From Alistipes sp. (lineage in GTDB: Bacteria; Bacteroidota; Bacteroidia; Bacteroidales; Rikenellaceae): 11,363 nucleotides of DNA. Shown in pieces: positions 1 through 6,973 of the stretch. Numbering within the stretch: position 1 is the first letter of the stretch; each line of letters starts with the position of its first letter. Made by a program: the position numbers and the translations under genes. The stretch covers positions 1-11,363 of the forward strand of contig VSOO01000034.1 of assembly GCA_009774895.1 (NCBI GenBank). Direction: 5' to 3'. The notes beneath the pieces are model-generated. The model was not told the DNA's origin. It made no database searches and worked only from the letters and a program-made list of their open reading frames with translations.

Positions 1-24
1 ATTCTAATCTAACAATTATCTAAA

Positions 25-1380
25 ATGTCGAAAATCATTACACTACGCAAGGGTCTCGACATCAATCTCCGGGGCAGCGCCTCCGAGCAGCTGGCCGAAG
101 CGCCGGCGGCCGCCGAGTACGCTGTGTCGCCCCTCGATTTCGAGGGTGTGACTCCCAAATTGTTGGTGAAGCCCGGCGACCGGGTGAAGGCGGGTACGCC
201 GTTGTTCTTCAGCAAGAGCGACGAGCGCATCCTGTTCACTTCGCCCGTCGGGGGTACGGTGGCGGCCGTCAATCGCGGCGAGAAGCGCAAGGTGCTCTCC
301 GTGACCGTGACGCCCGATGCCGACCGACAGTACGAGGAGTTCCCGAAGCTCGACGTGCGCAGCGCGTCGCGCGAGGAGATCGTGGAGCTGCTGCTCCGCT
401 CGGGACTGTGGCCGATGATCGTGCAGCGCCCCTACGGCGTGATCGCCAACCCCGACGACACGCCGAAAGCCGTGTTCGTCTCGGCGTTCGACTCGGCCCC
501 CCTGGCCCCCGACTACAACTTCGCGCTGGCGGGCCGCGAGGCCGACCTGCAAACGGGTCTGGCCGCAATGCAGCGCCTGACGGAAGGCAAGGTGCACCTC
601 TCGGTGCGCGCCGGTGCCGAGGGCCGCATGGCGTCGCTCAAGGGCGTCGAGCTCCACACCTTCGCGGGCAAGCACCCCGTGGGCAACGTGGGCGTGCAGA
701 TCCACCACATCGACCCCATCAACAAGGACGAGGTGGTTTGGACGGTCAATATCCAGGACCTGGCCATCATCGGCCGCCTGTTCAACGAGGGCCGCGTGGA
801 CATGACCAAGGTCGTGGCCGTGACCGGCTCGGAAGTCGCCGAGCCGCGCTACTGCCGCATCGTGGCGGGCGCCACGGTGGCTTCGGTGCTCGACGGCAAC
901 CTCCGTCCGCAGAAGGAGGGCGACCGCGTGCGCATCATCTCAGGCAACGCGCTCACGGGCCGCAAGACCGAGGCCGACGGCCACGTGGCGTTCTATGCCA
1001 ACCAGCTCACGGTGATCCCCGAGGGCGACAAGTACGAACTGCTGGGCTGGGCCATGCCCCGTCTCGACAAGTTCTCGGTGTCGCGCTCCTACTTCTCGTG
1101 GCTCTGCCCCCGCAAGTCCTACGCGCTGGACACCAACCTCCACGGCGGCGAGCGTCCGTTCGTGGTCACGGGGCTCTACGAGCGCTACCTGCCGATGGAC
1201 ATCTACCCCACGTACCTGCTGAAGGCGTGCCTGGCGGGCGACATCGAGAAGATGGAGAACCTCGGCATCTACGAGGTCACGGAGGAGGATTTCGCACTCT
1301 GCGAGTTCGTCGATCCCTCGAAGATCGAGATGCAGCAGATCATCCGCAACGGTATTAACTTAATGATCAAGGAGGCTTAA
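25..1380 (+). CDS. nqrA: Na+-translocating NADH:quinone reductase subunit A
   Basis: This is the cytoplasmic subunit A of Na+-NQR, the respiratory complex that oxidises NADH, reduces quinone and exports Na+. The 451-residue product has the usual family length (about 446 in Vibrio). It opens with the typical KIITLRKGLDINL stretch, followed by a biotinyl/lipoyl-like region around residues 40-100 (VKPGDRVKAGTPLF, then SPVGGTVAAVNRGEKRKV). Later come the HPVGNVGVQIHHIDPIN and VNIQDLAIIGRLF stretches (about 215-255) and the conserved tail YLLKACLAGDIEKMENLGIYE. No membrane segment or signal peptide is seen, as expected. The ATG at 25 is preceded by an A/T-rich leader without a Shine-Dalgarno sequence, common in Bacteroidetes. 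It is the first gene of nqrABCDEF in this window; only 24 bases lie upstream, so the operon promoter cannot be judged. nqrB begins two bases after the stop. Confidence 0.97.
   Translation: MSKIITLRKGLDINLRGSASEQLAEAPAAAEYAVSPLDFEGVTPKLLVKPGDRVKAGTPLFFSKSDERILFTSPVGGTVAAVNRGEKRKVLSVTVTPDADRQYEEFPKLDVRSASREEIVELLLRSGLWPMIVQRPYGVIANPDDTPKAVFVSAFDSAPLAPDYNFALAGREADLQTGLAAMQRLTEGKVHLSVRAGAEGRMASLKGVELHTFAGKHPVGNVGVQIHHIDPINKDEVVWTVNIQDLAIIGRLFNEGRVDMTKVVAVTGSEVAEPRYCRIVAGATVASVLDGNLRPQKEGDRVRIISGNALTGRKTEADGHVAFYANQLTVIPEGDKYELLGWAMPRLDKFSVSRSYFSWLCPRKSYALDTNLHGGERPFVVTGLYERYLPMDIYPTYLLKACLAGDIEKMENLGIYEVTEEDFALCEFVDPSKIEMQQIIRNGINLMIKEA
1369..1375 (+). promoter_or_regulatory. Ribosome binding site of nqrB
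   Basis: AAGGAGG lies inside the last codons of nqrA, seven bases before the ATG at 1383. It is one of the few strong Shine-Dalgarno sequences in the window. It decides the start at 1383 over the in-frame ATG at 1389 and implies translational coupling with nqrA. Confidence 0.8.
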
Positions 1381-1382
1381 CG

Positions 1383-2531
1383 ATGGGAATGCGTAAATTC
1401 ATGGACAATCTGAAGCCCACCTTCTCCGAAGGCGGCAAACTGGGCTTCCTCGCATCGACGTTCGATGCGTTCGAGACGTTCCTCTTCGTACCGAACACGA
1501 CGACCGCACGCGGCGCGCACATCCGCGACGTGAACGACATGAAACGTACGATGATCGTGGTCGTGGCGGCGCTGATGCCCGCCCTGCTGTTCGGTTTCTA
1601 CAACACCGGCTACCAGCACTACCTCTCGCAGGGTTTGCAGCCCGAGTTCTGGGCCTCGCTGTGGTTCGGTTTCCTGAAGGTGCTGCCCATCATCGTGGTA
1701 TCCTACGTCGTGGGTCTGGCCATCGAGTTCGGCTTCGCCCAGGCGCGCGGCCACGAGGTGAACGAGGGCTTCCTCGTGACGGGTATGCTCATTCCGATGG
1801 TCATGCCGGTCGATATTCCGCTGTGGATGGTGGCCGTGGCTACGGCATTCGCCGTGGTGATCGGCAAGGAGGTCTTCGGCGGCACGGGCATGAACGTCTT
1901 CAACCCCGCACTGGTGGCGCGAGCCTTCGTATTCTTCGCCTACACGCCCTCGATCTCGGGCGCCGAGGTGTGGATCGCGGGTCTCTCGTCGGGCGAGGGC
2001 GTGGTGGACGGCTTCTCGGGTGCCACGGCGCTCGAACAACTCGGCACCACGGGCACCATGAGCTACTCGGCGCTCGACGCGTTCCTCGGCTTCATCCCCG
2101 GCAGCATCGGCGAAACCTCGACGCTCGCCATCCTGCTGGGCGCCGCGCTGCTGCTCTTCACGGGCGTGGCCTCGTGGCGCACGATGGTGTCGGTGTTCGT
2201 CGGCGGTCTCGCGACGGGCTACCTCTTCCAGGCGCTCGGCGTGACGGCCTACCCCGCATGGTATCACCTGATCGTCGGCGGCTTCGCTTTCGGTGCGGTC
2301 TTCATGGCCACGGACCCCGTGACCTCTGCGCAGACCGAAACGGGCAAGTACATCGTGGGCTTCATGACCGGTGCGCTGGCCGTGCTGACCCGCGTGGTGA
2401 ACCCGGCCTATCCCGAAGGCATGATGATGGCGATCCTCTTCATGAACGCACTGGCTCCGCTGGTGGACTACTTCGTGGTGGAGGCCAACATCTCGCGCCG
2501 CAAGAAACGTGGTTGTAAATTAGCAAAATAG
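1383..2531 (+). CDS. nqrB: Na+-translocating NADH:quinone reductase subunit B
   Basis: NqrB is an integral membrane subunit that carries a covalently bound FMN and, in the known complexes, riboflavin, and is central to Na+ movement. The 382-residue product shows many hydrophobic helices (roughly residues 55-73, 98-118, 132-160, 245-262, 267-287, 295-310, 325-340 and 345-365). The conserved block GKEVFGGTGMNVFNPALVARAF spans about 161-182. The flavinylation motif S212-G-A-T215 sits in GFSGATALEQL, with Thr215 the expected FMN phosphoester site; the attachment is made by ApbE, which is not encoded here. The protein is slightly shorter than Vibrio NqrB (about 415), and the difference appears to be at the ends. 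The gene starts two bases after nqrA behind a strong ribosome binding site, and nqrC follows after seven bases. Confidence 0.97.
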   Translation: MGMRKFMDNLKPTFSEGGKLGFLASTFDAFETFLFVPNTTTARGAHIRDVNDMKRTMIVVVAALMPALLFGFYNTGYQHYLSQGLQPEFWASLWFGFLKVLPIIVVSYVVGLAIEFGFAQARGHEVNEGFLVTGMLIPMVMPVDIPLWMVAVATAFAVVIGKEVFGGTGMNVFNPALVARAFVFFAYTPSISGAEVWIAGLSSGEGVVDGFSGATALEQLGTTGTMSYSALDAFLGFIPGSIGETSTLAILLGAALLLFTGVASWRTMVSVFVGGLATGYLFQALGVTAYPAWYHLIVGGFAFGAVFMATDPVTSAQTETGKYIVGFMTGALAVLTRVVNPAYPEGMMMAILFMNALAPLVDYFVVEANISRRKKRGCKLAK

Positions 2532-2538
2532 GGGACTT

Positions 2539-3438
2539 ATGGCAATGAAAAAATTCGTATGCAAAGTTTGCGGCCACGTGCATGAAGGCACCGCCGCACC
2601 CGACATCTGCCCCGTGTGCAAGGCACCCGCGAGCGAATTCGCGGAGCAGCCTGCGAAGAAGGGGATGTTTTCGGACAAGAACGGCAACCCTTATATTATA
2701 ATGTATTCGACCGTCATGGTGGTCGTGGTCGCCACGCTGCTGGCCGTGGCGGCACTCGGGCTCCAGGCGCGTCAGAACGCCAACATGCTCAACGAGAAGA
2801 AGCAGGCCATCCTCCAGTCGCTCTTTGCGGCGGAGGCCGCAGCGGCCGAGACCGACGCCGCCGACTTCATCGCCGGCAAGGGCCTGGCCTACGACAGCTT
2901 CATCGAGGCTTCGGTGCTCGACGCCGAGGGCCGTGCCACGGAGGGCGAGGACGTATTCGCGCTGCTCGGCGACCTGAAGGCGTCGTTCGACGCGGGCAAA
3001 TACCCGATTTTCGCCGCCGAAGACGGCCGCGTGGTGATTCCCGTGACGGGCAGCGGCCTGTGGGGTCCCGTGTGGGGCTACGTGGCGCTCGAAAAGGACA
3101 TGAACACCGTGGCCGGCATCGTGCTCGACCACAAGGGCGAGACGCCGGGCCTGGGCGCCGAGATCGCCACGCCCAAGTTCCAGTCGTATTTCGTCGGCAA
3201 GAAGATCTTCGAAGGCGACGAGTTCGTGTCGGTGGCGCTGCGCAAAGGCGGTGCTTCGGCCGAACGCATCGACCACGAGGTGGACGCCATCTCGGGCGGC
3301 ACGAAGACCTCGGACGGTGTGACGGCCATGCTCCGCAACAGCCTGTCGCACTATCTGCCCTATCTCGAAGCGCGTCGTGCGGCCGAGGCCGCGGGCGAAG
3401 TGTCCAACGCAGAAATAGCAGACAACAATGAGCAATAA
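2539..3438 (+). CDS. nqrC: Na+-NQR subunit C with an N-terminal rubredoxin-like domain
   Basis: NqrC is a single-helix membrane subunit whose periplasmic domain carries covalent FMN in the electron path of Na+-NQR. The product is 299 residues, longer than typical NqrC (about 250). Residues 1-35 form an extra domain with C8-x2-C11 and C24-x2-C27 (FVCKVCGHVHEG, then PDICPVCKAPASEF), the signature of the rubredoxin knuckle at the C-terminus of rubrerythrins. A membrane helix follows at about 52-76. The FMN domain then shows GSGLWGPVWGYVAL (171-184) and DHKGETPGLGAEI (197-209). The flavinylation site reads S252-G-G-T255, Gly replacing the usual Ala while the acceptor Thr is kept. The ATG at 2539 follows AGGGGA (2530-2535), so the extension belongs to the ORF and its start is supported. 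With NqrC topology the rubredoxin domain would be cytoplasmic. The 3' end overlaps nqrD by 11 bases. Confidence 0.95.
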   Translation: MAMKKFVCKVCGHVHEGTAAPDICPVCKAPASEFAEQPAKKGMFSDKNGNPYIIMYSTVMVVVVATLLAVAALGLQARQNANMLNEKKQAILQSLFAAEAAAAETDAADFIAGKGLAYDSFIEASVLDAEGRATEGEDVFALLGDLKASFDAGKYPIFAAEDGRVVIPVTGSGLWGPVWGYVALEKDMNTVAGIVLDHKGETPGLGAEIATPKFQSYFVGKKIFEGDEFVSVALRKGGASAERIDHEVDAISGGTKTSDGVTAMLRNSLSHYLPYLEARRAAEAAGEVSNAEIADNNEQ

Positions 3439-4054
3439 CATGAAATTTCTGACGGGTCCGTTCTCCGCGAACAACCCCGTCATCGTGCAGATCCTGGGTA
3501 TCTGCTCGGCGCTGGCCGTCACCGTGCAGCTCAAGCCGGCGATCGTCATGGCGCTTTCGGTTACGGTCGTCACGGCATTTTCGAGCCTCGTGATGTCGCT
3601 GCTGCGCAACGGCCTGCCGTCGCGCATCCGCATCATCGTGCAGCTGGTGGTGATCGCCGCACTGGTGATCCTGGTCGATCAGGTGCTGAAGGCGTTCGTC
3701 TACGACATCTCGAAACAGCTCTCGGTGTACGTGGGTCTGATCATCACGAACTGCATCGTCATGGGCCGCGTCGAGGCTTTCGCCCTGGGCAACAAACCCT
3801 GGCCGGCGTTCCTCGACGGCGTGGGCAACGGTCTGGGCTACGGTCTGATCCTGATCATCGTGGCCTTCTTCCGCGAGCTGCTCGGCTCGGGTTCGCTCCT
3901 GGGCATTCGGGTGATTCCCGAGAGCTGGTACATGGCCGAGGGCGGTTTCTATTCGAACTGCGGCATCATGCTCTTCCCGCCGATGGCGCTCGTCATCGTG
4001 GGTTGCATCATCTGGGTGCACCGTTCGCGCAACAAGGATTTACAGGAAAAATAG
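3428..4054 (+). CDS. nqrD: Na+-translocating NADH:quinone reductase subunit D
   Basis: NqrD is one of the two small, homologous membrane subunits (with NqrE) that together hold an intramembrane iron centre in Na+-NQR. The 208-residue product is mostly hydrophobic, with helices around residues 17-35, 38-58, 68-90, 98-118, 136-152 and 182-197. The two cysteines that ligate the iron centre in the family are visible as C26 (GICSALAVT) and C109 (ITNCIVMGRVEAFA). The PWPAFLDGVGNGLGYG loop (about 124-139) is also typical. The ATG at 3428 overlaps the end of nqrC by 11 bases, consistent with coupled translation. A second in-frame ATG at 3440 would shorten the protein by four residues and cannot be excluded, since neither start has a clear ribosome binding site. 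Confidence 0.96.
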   Translation: MSNNMKFLTGPFSANNPVIVQILGICSALAVTVQLKPAIVMALSVTVVTAFSSLVMSLLRNGLPSRIRIIVQLVVIAALVILVDQVLKAFVYDISKQLSVYVGLIITNCIVMGRVEAFALGNKPWPAFLDGVGNGLGYGLILIIVAFFRELLGSGSLLGIRVIPESWYMAEGGFYSNCGIMLFPPMALVIVGCIIWVHRSRNKDLQEK

Positions 4055-4058
4055 GAGG
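4053..4058 (+). promoter_or_regulatory. Ribosome binding site of nqrE
   Basis: A perfect AGGAGG overlaps the nqrD stop codon (TAG, 4052-4054) and lies seven bases before the nqrE ATG at 4066. It fixes that start and suggests coupling with nqrD. Confidence 0.8.
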
Positions 4059-4065
4059 ATAGCGT

Positions 4066-4686
4066 ATGGAATCTCTGAATATCTTCATCCGGTCGATTTT
4101 CATCGACAACATGGTCTTCGCCTTCTTCTTCGGCATGTGCTCCTACATCGCCGTATCGAAGAGCGTGAAGACGGCGCTCGGTCTGGGTGCCGCCGTGACC
4201 TTCGTCATGGTGATGACCGTGCCTCTGAACTACCTGCTGAACGAATACGTGCTCCGCGACGGCGCCCTGGCCTGGGCGGGTCTGCCCGAAGTGAACCTCA
4301 GCTTCCTGTCGTTCATCGTCTTCATCGCCACGATCGCGGCTTTCGTGCAGCTCGTGGAGATGGCGGTCGAGAAGTTCTCGCCCACGCTCTACAACCAGCT
4401 GGGCATCTTCCTGCCGCTGATCGCCGTGAACTGCGCCATCATGGGCGGTTCGCTCTTCATGCAGCAGAAGGTCGATGCCGGCGAGCTGACGTCGTGCTGG
4501 CAGTCGATCGTCTACGGTCTGGGCTCGGGTCTGGGCTGGTGGCTGGCGATCGTCATGATGGCCGCCATCCGCGAGAAGACGACCTACTCGCACATTCCGG
4601 CCGCACTGAAAGGCCCCGGCATCGCGTTCATCATCACGGGACTGATGGGTCTCGCGTTCATGATCTTCTCGGGCATTCAGTTCTAA
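4066..4686 (+). CDS. nqrE: Na+-translocating NADH:quinone reductase subunit E
   Basis: NqrE pairs with NqrD in the membrane core of Na+-NQR. The 206-residue product is hydrophobic, with helices around residues 10-30, 38-56, 78-100, 112-132, 150-168 and 184-202. The family's iron-ligating cysteines are seen at C25 (FFGMCSYIAVSKSVKTA) and C123 (AVNCAIMGGSLFM), mirroring C26 and C109 of NqrD. The conserved YGLGSGLGWWLAIV segment (150-163) and the REKTTYSHIPAALKGPGI loop (169-186) are characteristic. Length matches the family (about 200). The start is fixed by a strong ribosome binding site overlapping the nqrD stop, and nqrF follows after 24 bases. No anomalies were seen. Confidence 0.97.
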   Translation: MESLNIFIRSIFIDNMVFAFFFGMCSYIAVSKSVKTALGLGAAVTFVMVMTVPLNYLLNEYVLRDGALAWAGLPEVNLSFLSFIVFIATIAAFVQLVEMAVEKFSPTLYNQLGIFLPLIAVNCAIMGGSLFMQQKVDAGELTSCWQSIVYGLGSGLGWWLAIVMMAAIREKTTYSHIPAALKGPGIAFIITGLMGLAFMIFSGIQF

Positions 4687-4710
4687 CCTTTAAAAAGAGA
4701 ATTCGGAAAA

Positions 4711-5973
4711 ATGGAATTAACGATTATCGTAGCAATTGTCGCCTTTCTGGTGGTGACCCTGCTTCTGGTGGGGCTGCTTCTCTTCGCGAAGGCGAAACTG
4801 ACCTCGTCGGGCGAAGTCACCATCGACATCAACGGCGGTGAGAAAGTGCTGCGCGCCGAGAGCGGCTCGACCCTGCTGGCCACGCTGGCCGACAACAAGG
4901 TCTTCCTGCCTTCGGCCTGCGGCGGCGGCGGCTCGTGCGGCATGTGCAAATGCCAGGTGCTCGAAGGCGGCGGCGACATCCTGCCGACCGAAACGGGCTT
5001 CATCACGCGCAAGATGGCCAAGGAGCACTGGCGCCTGGGCTGCCAGGTGAAGGTGAAGAACGACCTGAAGATCCGCGTTCCCGAAGCCGTGCTCGGCGTG
5101 AAGAAGTGGGAGTGCGAGGTGGTGTCGAACCGCAACATCTCGACCTTCCTCAAGGAGTTCGTCGTGAAGCTGCCCGAGGGCGAGAACCTCAACTTCCGCA
5201 GCGGCGGTTACATCCAGATCGACATCCCGAAGTACGACGCGATCAAGTTCTCGGACATGGATGTGGACGAGCGCTTCCGCGAGGATTGGGACAAGATGAA
5301 GATGTGGGACCTGGTCGCTACCAACCCCGAGCCGACGTTCCGCGCCTACTCGATGGCCAACCACCCGGCCGAGGGCAACATCATCATGCTCAACATCCGC
5401 ATCGCCACGCCGCCGTTCGACCGCGCGACGGGTTCGTTCATGAAGGTCAATCCGGGCATCTGCTCCTCCTATGTCTTCTCGCGCAAGCCGGGTGACAAGG
5501 TGACGATCTCGGGCCCCTACGGCGAGTTCTTCCTGCCGGCGAACCTGCCCGACACGCAGGAGCTGATCTTCATCGGCGGCGGTGCGGGCATGGCGCCCAT
5601 GCGCAGCCACATCATGCACCTGTTCAAGACGGAGAAGACCAACCGTCCGGTATCGTTCTGGTACGGCGCCCGCGCGCTCAAGGAGGCTCCCTATCTCGAC
5701 GAGTTCCATCAGATCGAGAAGGATTTCCCCAACTTCACGATGAACCTGGCGCTCGACCGTCCGGATCCCGAGGCCGACGCCGCAGGCGTGAAGTACACCG
5801 CAGGCTTCGTGCACAACGTGCTGTACGAGAACTACCTCAAGAACCACGAGGAGCCGGAGGGCTGCATCTACCTGATGTGCGGACCTCCGATGATGATCGC
5901 CTCGGTGGTGAAGATGCTCGACAGCCTGGGCGTACCGCCGGAGAACATCCTCTACGACAACTTCGGATCGTAA
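4711..5973 (+). CDS. nqrF: Na+-NQR subunit F, NADH-oxidising flavo-iron-sulfur subunit
   Basis: NqrF takes electrons from NADH through FAD to a 2Fe-2S cluster and passes them into the membrane part of Na+-NQR. The 420-residue product has an N-terminal membrane helix (about residues 4-26). A ferredoxin domain (about 34-125) follows, with cluster ligands C70-x5-C76-x2-C79 and C111. The ferredoxin-reductase domain has the FAD motif R211-A-Y-S214, the nucleotide-binding GGGAGMAP (289-296), YGAR (318-321), and CGPPMM (390-395) near the C-terminus, ending in the usual LYDNFG. Length and domain order are normal for the family. The ATG at 4711 has only a purine-rich A/G stretch upstream rather than a true Shine-Dalgarno. 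It is the last gene of the operon; a strong terminator lies 24 bases after the stop. Confidence 0.97.
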   Translation: MELTIIVAIVAFLVVTLLLVGLLLFAKAKLTSSGEVTIDINGGEKVLRAESGSTLLATLADNKVFLPSACGGGGSCGMCKCQVLEGGGDILPTETGFITRKMAKEHWRLGCQVKVKNDLKIRVPEAVLGVKKWECEVVSNRNISTFLKEFVVKLPEGENLNFRSGGYIQIDIPKYDAIKFSDMDVDERFREDWDKMKMWDLVATNPEPTFRAYSMANHPAEGNIIMLNIRIATPPFDRATGSFMKVNPGICSSYVFSRKPGDKVTISGPYGEFFLPANLPDTQELIFIGGGAGMAPMRSHIMHLFKTEKTNRPVSFWYGARALKEAPYLDEFHQIEKDFPNFTMNLALDRPDPEADAAGVKYTAGFVHNVLYENYLKNHEEPEGCIYLMCGPPMMIASVVKMLDSLGVPPENILYDNFGS

Positions 5974-5997
5974 CGCGCGATCCGCTCACGCAAACGA

Positions 5998-6029
5998 CGC
6001 AGCCCCGGATATTCCGGGGCTGCGTTTTT
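5998..6029 (+). terminator. Intrinsic terminator of the nqr operon
   Basis: There is a perfect 12-bp GC-rich stem: CGCAGCCCCGGA (5998-6009), loop TAT (6010-6012), TCCGGGGCTGCG (6013-6024). Five Ts (6025-6029) follow directly. It lies 24 bases past the nqrF stop and orients termination on the + strand. Confidence 0.95.
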
Positions 6030-6309
6030 CTTCGTGCCAGCGCCGTTCGTCCGCCACCGGGCGCCCGCACGGACCGTGCGGGGTCCGGATCGCCCGGCAG
6101 GGCGCACTGCGGCATACGACGGGGGTTGCGGAGCGTTCGCCCGCCGGTCGTTCGGGTCATGCGAAGCGGCATGCGCCCCGGCCCTCCTGCCGCGCGAGGC
6201 AACTGCTGCCCTACACCGCTGCGCCCGCATCCCCGGGGGCACTCGAAGCGCGCACGGCGCCGGCACACACCCGGAACGACAATGCGTCACCTCCGCCCGC
6301 ACGACCGGA
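6030..6309. other. GC-rich stretch without a recognisable gene
   Basis: I see no supportable gene here. Open frames exist on both strands only because stop codons are rare at this GC content. Their translations are low in complexity (rich in Arg, Ala, Pro and Gly), and some read straight through the nqr terminator. The one structured element is a pair of competing inverted repeats at about 6064-6087: CCCGCACGG / CCGTGCGGG around one base, and CGGACC / GGTCCG with a six-base loop, without a T-run. The stretch could hold decayed sequence or the 3' untranslated part of the minus-strand ORF that ends at 6310. Confidence 0.5.
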
Positions 6310-6699
6310 TCAGAGCCTCATGCGCTCCAATTCGTCGCGGAGGCGGCGCAGCAAGTTCCGGCACTTGAGGTGAGGGCTGTGCGTCTTGGCCGCCTCCTCC
6401 ATGGTCTTGCACAGAAATTCGAGGAACTCCTCGGCTTCGCCCGGCGACATGTACTTCAGAATATCGGTCCACGCGCGGACGCCCAGCTCCATGTGCCGCG
6501 GCATCTTGGGATACTTCGGATAGACGATCCGCTGATGCAGGTCCCTGCGAAACGTATCGGGCCCGATCCCGGTCACGGGGCGGATCAACAGGCGATAGAC
6601 CTAAATGTGCGTGCGGCGCAGGTTGCCAGGTTCGAAGAAATACCTGTCCGCCGTTTGAACGAATACGGCTCTGAATCTACGGTAATTATCTTTTGTCAT
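6310..6699 (-). pseudogene. Amber-interrupted ORF of unknown function
   Basis: Reading from the ATG at 6699, the frame gives 32 residues (MTKDNYRRFRAVF to NLRRTHI). It then meets a TAG at 6601-6603 and continues in the same frame for 96 more codons to TGA at 6310. The downstream part looks coding: it has strong G/C third positions and a balanced, charged composition (VYRLLIRPVTGIGPDTF, SPGEAEEFLEFL, then a basic helix RNLLRRLRDELERMRL). It lacks a good start of its own, having only TTG at 6588 or an ATG about 22 residues after the TAG. A single CAG-to-TAG change in a gene of about 129 codons explains this best. Read-through, a sequencing error, or a short downstream gene with a weak start remain possible. 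I do not recognise the family. The 5' third is more AT-rich than the rest. Confidence 0.5.
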
Positions 6700-6806
6700 G
6701 CTGATTGTTTGAATTATCGAAGCGTTTTGAATGACGCGAAATAATCGCACCTTCCCTGTTTCTGCGGTCGTATAGCACTTCCGACACGATAAAGAGTCCG
6801 TTTCAT

Positions 6807-6823
6807 ATTTTGCAATGCAAAAT
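6807..6823. repeat. 17-bp inverted repeat, possible operator
   Basis: The two halves ATTTTGCA and TGCAAAAT are perfect inverted copies around a single central A at 6815. A one-base spacer is unlikely to make a stable RNA hairpin, so a dimeric DNA-binding protein site is the more natural reading. No regulator is encoded nearby. Confidence 0.4.
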
Positions 6824-6851
6824 TGTATAATACACCAAGGTTCGACAAACC

Positions 6852-6880
6852 GAGTATGCATGGTGCATACTCTATTTTTT
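6852..6880 (+). terminator. Hairpin followed by a T-run; terminator-like
   Basis: GAGTATGCA (6852-6860) and TGCATACTC (6864-6872) form a perfect 9-bp stem with loop TGG. TA and six Ts (6875-6880) follow on the + strand. The layout is that of an intrinsic terminator, though the stem is AT-rich. No + strand gene precedes it, so it would end either an unannotated short transcript or read-through. The same sequence could serve as an operator. Confidence 0.5.
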
Positions 6881-6936
6881 CAGTAGGCGCCGAGGCGCAC
6901 CGCCGAGACAGCGCTACCGAAAAATCAGCGCATCCG

Positions 6937-6950
6937 CGCGCAATTGCGCG
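6937..6950. repeat. 14-bp palindrome upstream of the tatD promoter
   Basis: CGCGCAATTGCGCG is its own reverse complement. It sits ten bases before the putative -7 element, roughly where the -33 region would be, and is followed by seven As. That position would suit a repressor or activator site, but a chance palindrome in GC-rich DNA is also possible. Confidence 0.35.
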
Positions 6951-6959
6951 AAAAAAACG

Positions 6960-6967
6960 TATTTTTG
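6960..6967 (+). promoter_or_regulatory. Bacteroidetes-type -7 promoter element of the tatD operon
   Basis: TATTTTTG matches the Bacteroidetes housekeeping -7 consensus TAnnTTTG exactly. Only six bases separate it from the tatD ATG at 6974, so the expected transcription start falls at or next to the start codon. A TTG occurs at 6944-6946, but the spacing is shorter than usual for the -33 element. Confidence 0.55.
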
Positions 6968-6973
6968 CCGCGT

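Larger units (their letters stand above)
6700..6943. promoter_or_regulatory. AT-rich intergenic region between diverging transcription units
   Basis: This stretch separates the minus-strand broken ORF from the + strand tatD operon and is clearly richer in A and T than its surroundings. It holds two perfect inverted repeats (6807-6823 and 6852-6872) described separately, and a TATAAT hexamer at 6826-6831 on the + strand with no properly spaced -35 partner. No convincing gene was seen. Frames through it carry codons unlike those of the neighbouring genes. Confidence 0.5.

Noticed and set aside
1377..2267. A 296-codon minus-strand frame opposite nqrB and similar long antisense frames
   Set aside because: They are shadows of strongly conserved genes, rich in His, Arg and Glu, with no motif of their own.
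25..5973. RnfABCDGE complex instead of Na+-NQR
   Set aside because: The order A-B-C-D-E-F, the presence of an NqrA-type first subunit and an NqrF with ferredoxin plus FAD/NADH domains are specific to Na+-NQR. RnfB- and RnfC-type ferredoxin repeats are absent.
6034..6744. A 236-codon + strand frame across the gap after nqrF
   Set aside because: It is largely antisense to the amber-interrupted ORF and otherwise of Arg/Ala/Pro/Gly-rich composition with no recognisable motif. Long open frames are expected by chance at this GC content.
6601..6861. An 86-codon minus-strand frame starting at 6861
   Set aside because: Its first part lies in the AT-rich palindromic region with unlike codons. Only the part from the ATG at 6699 joins well to the downstream coding-like stretch, so it was treated as part of the broken ORF.
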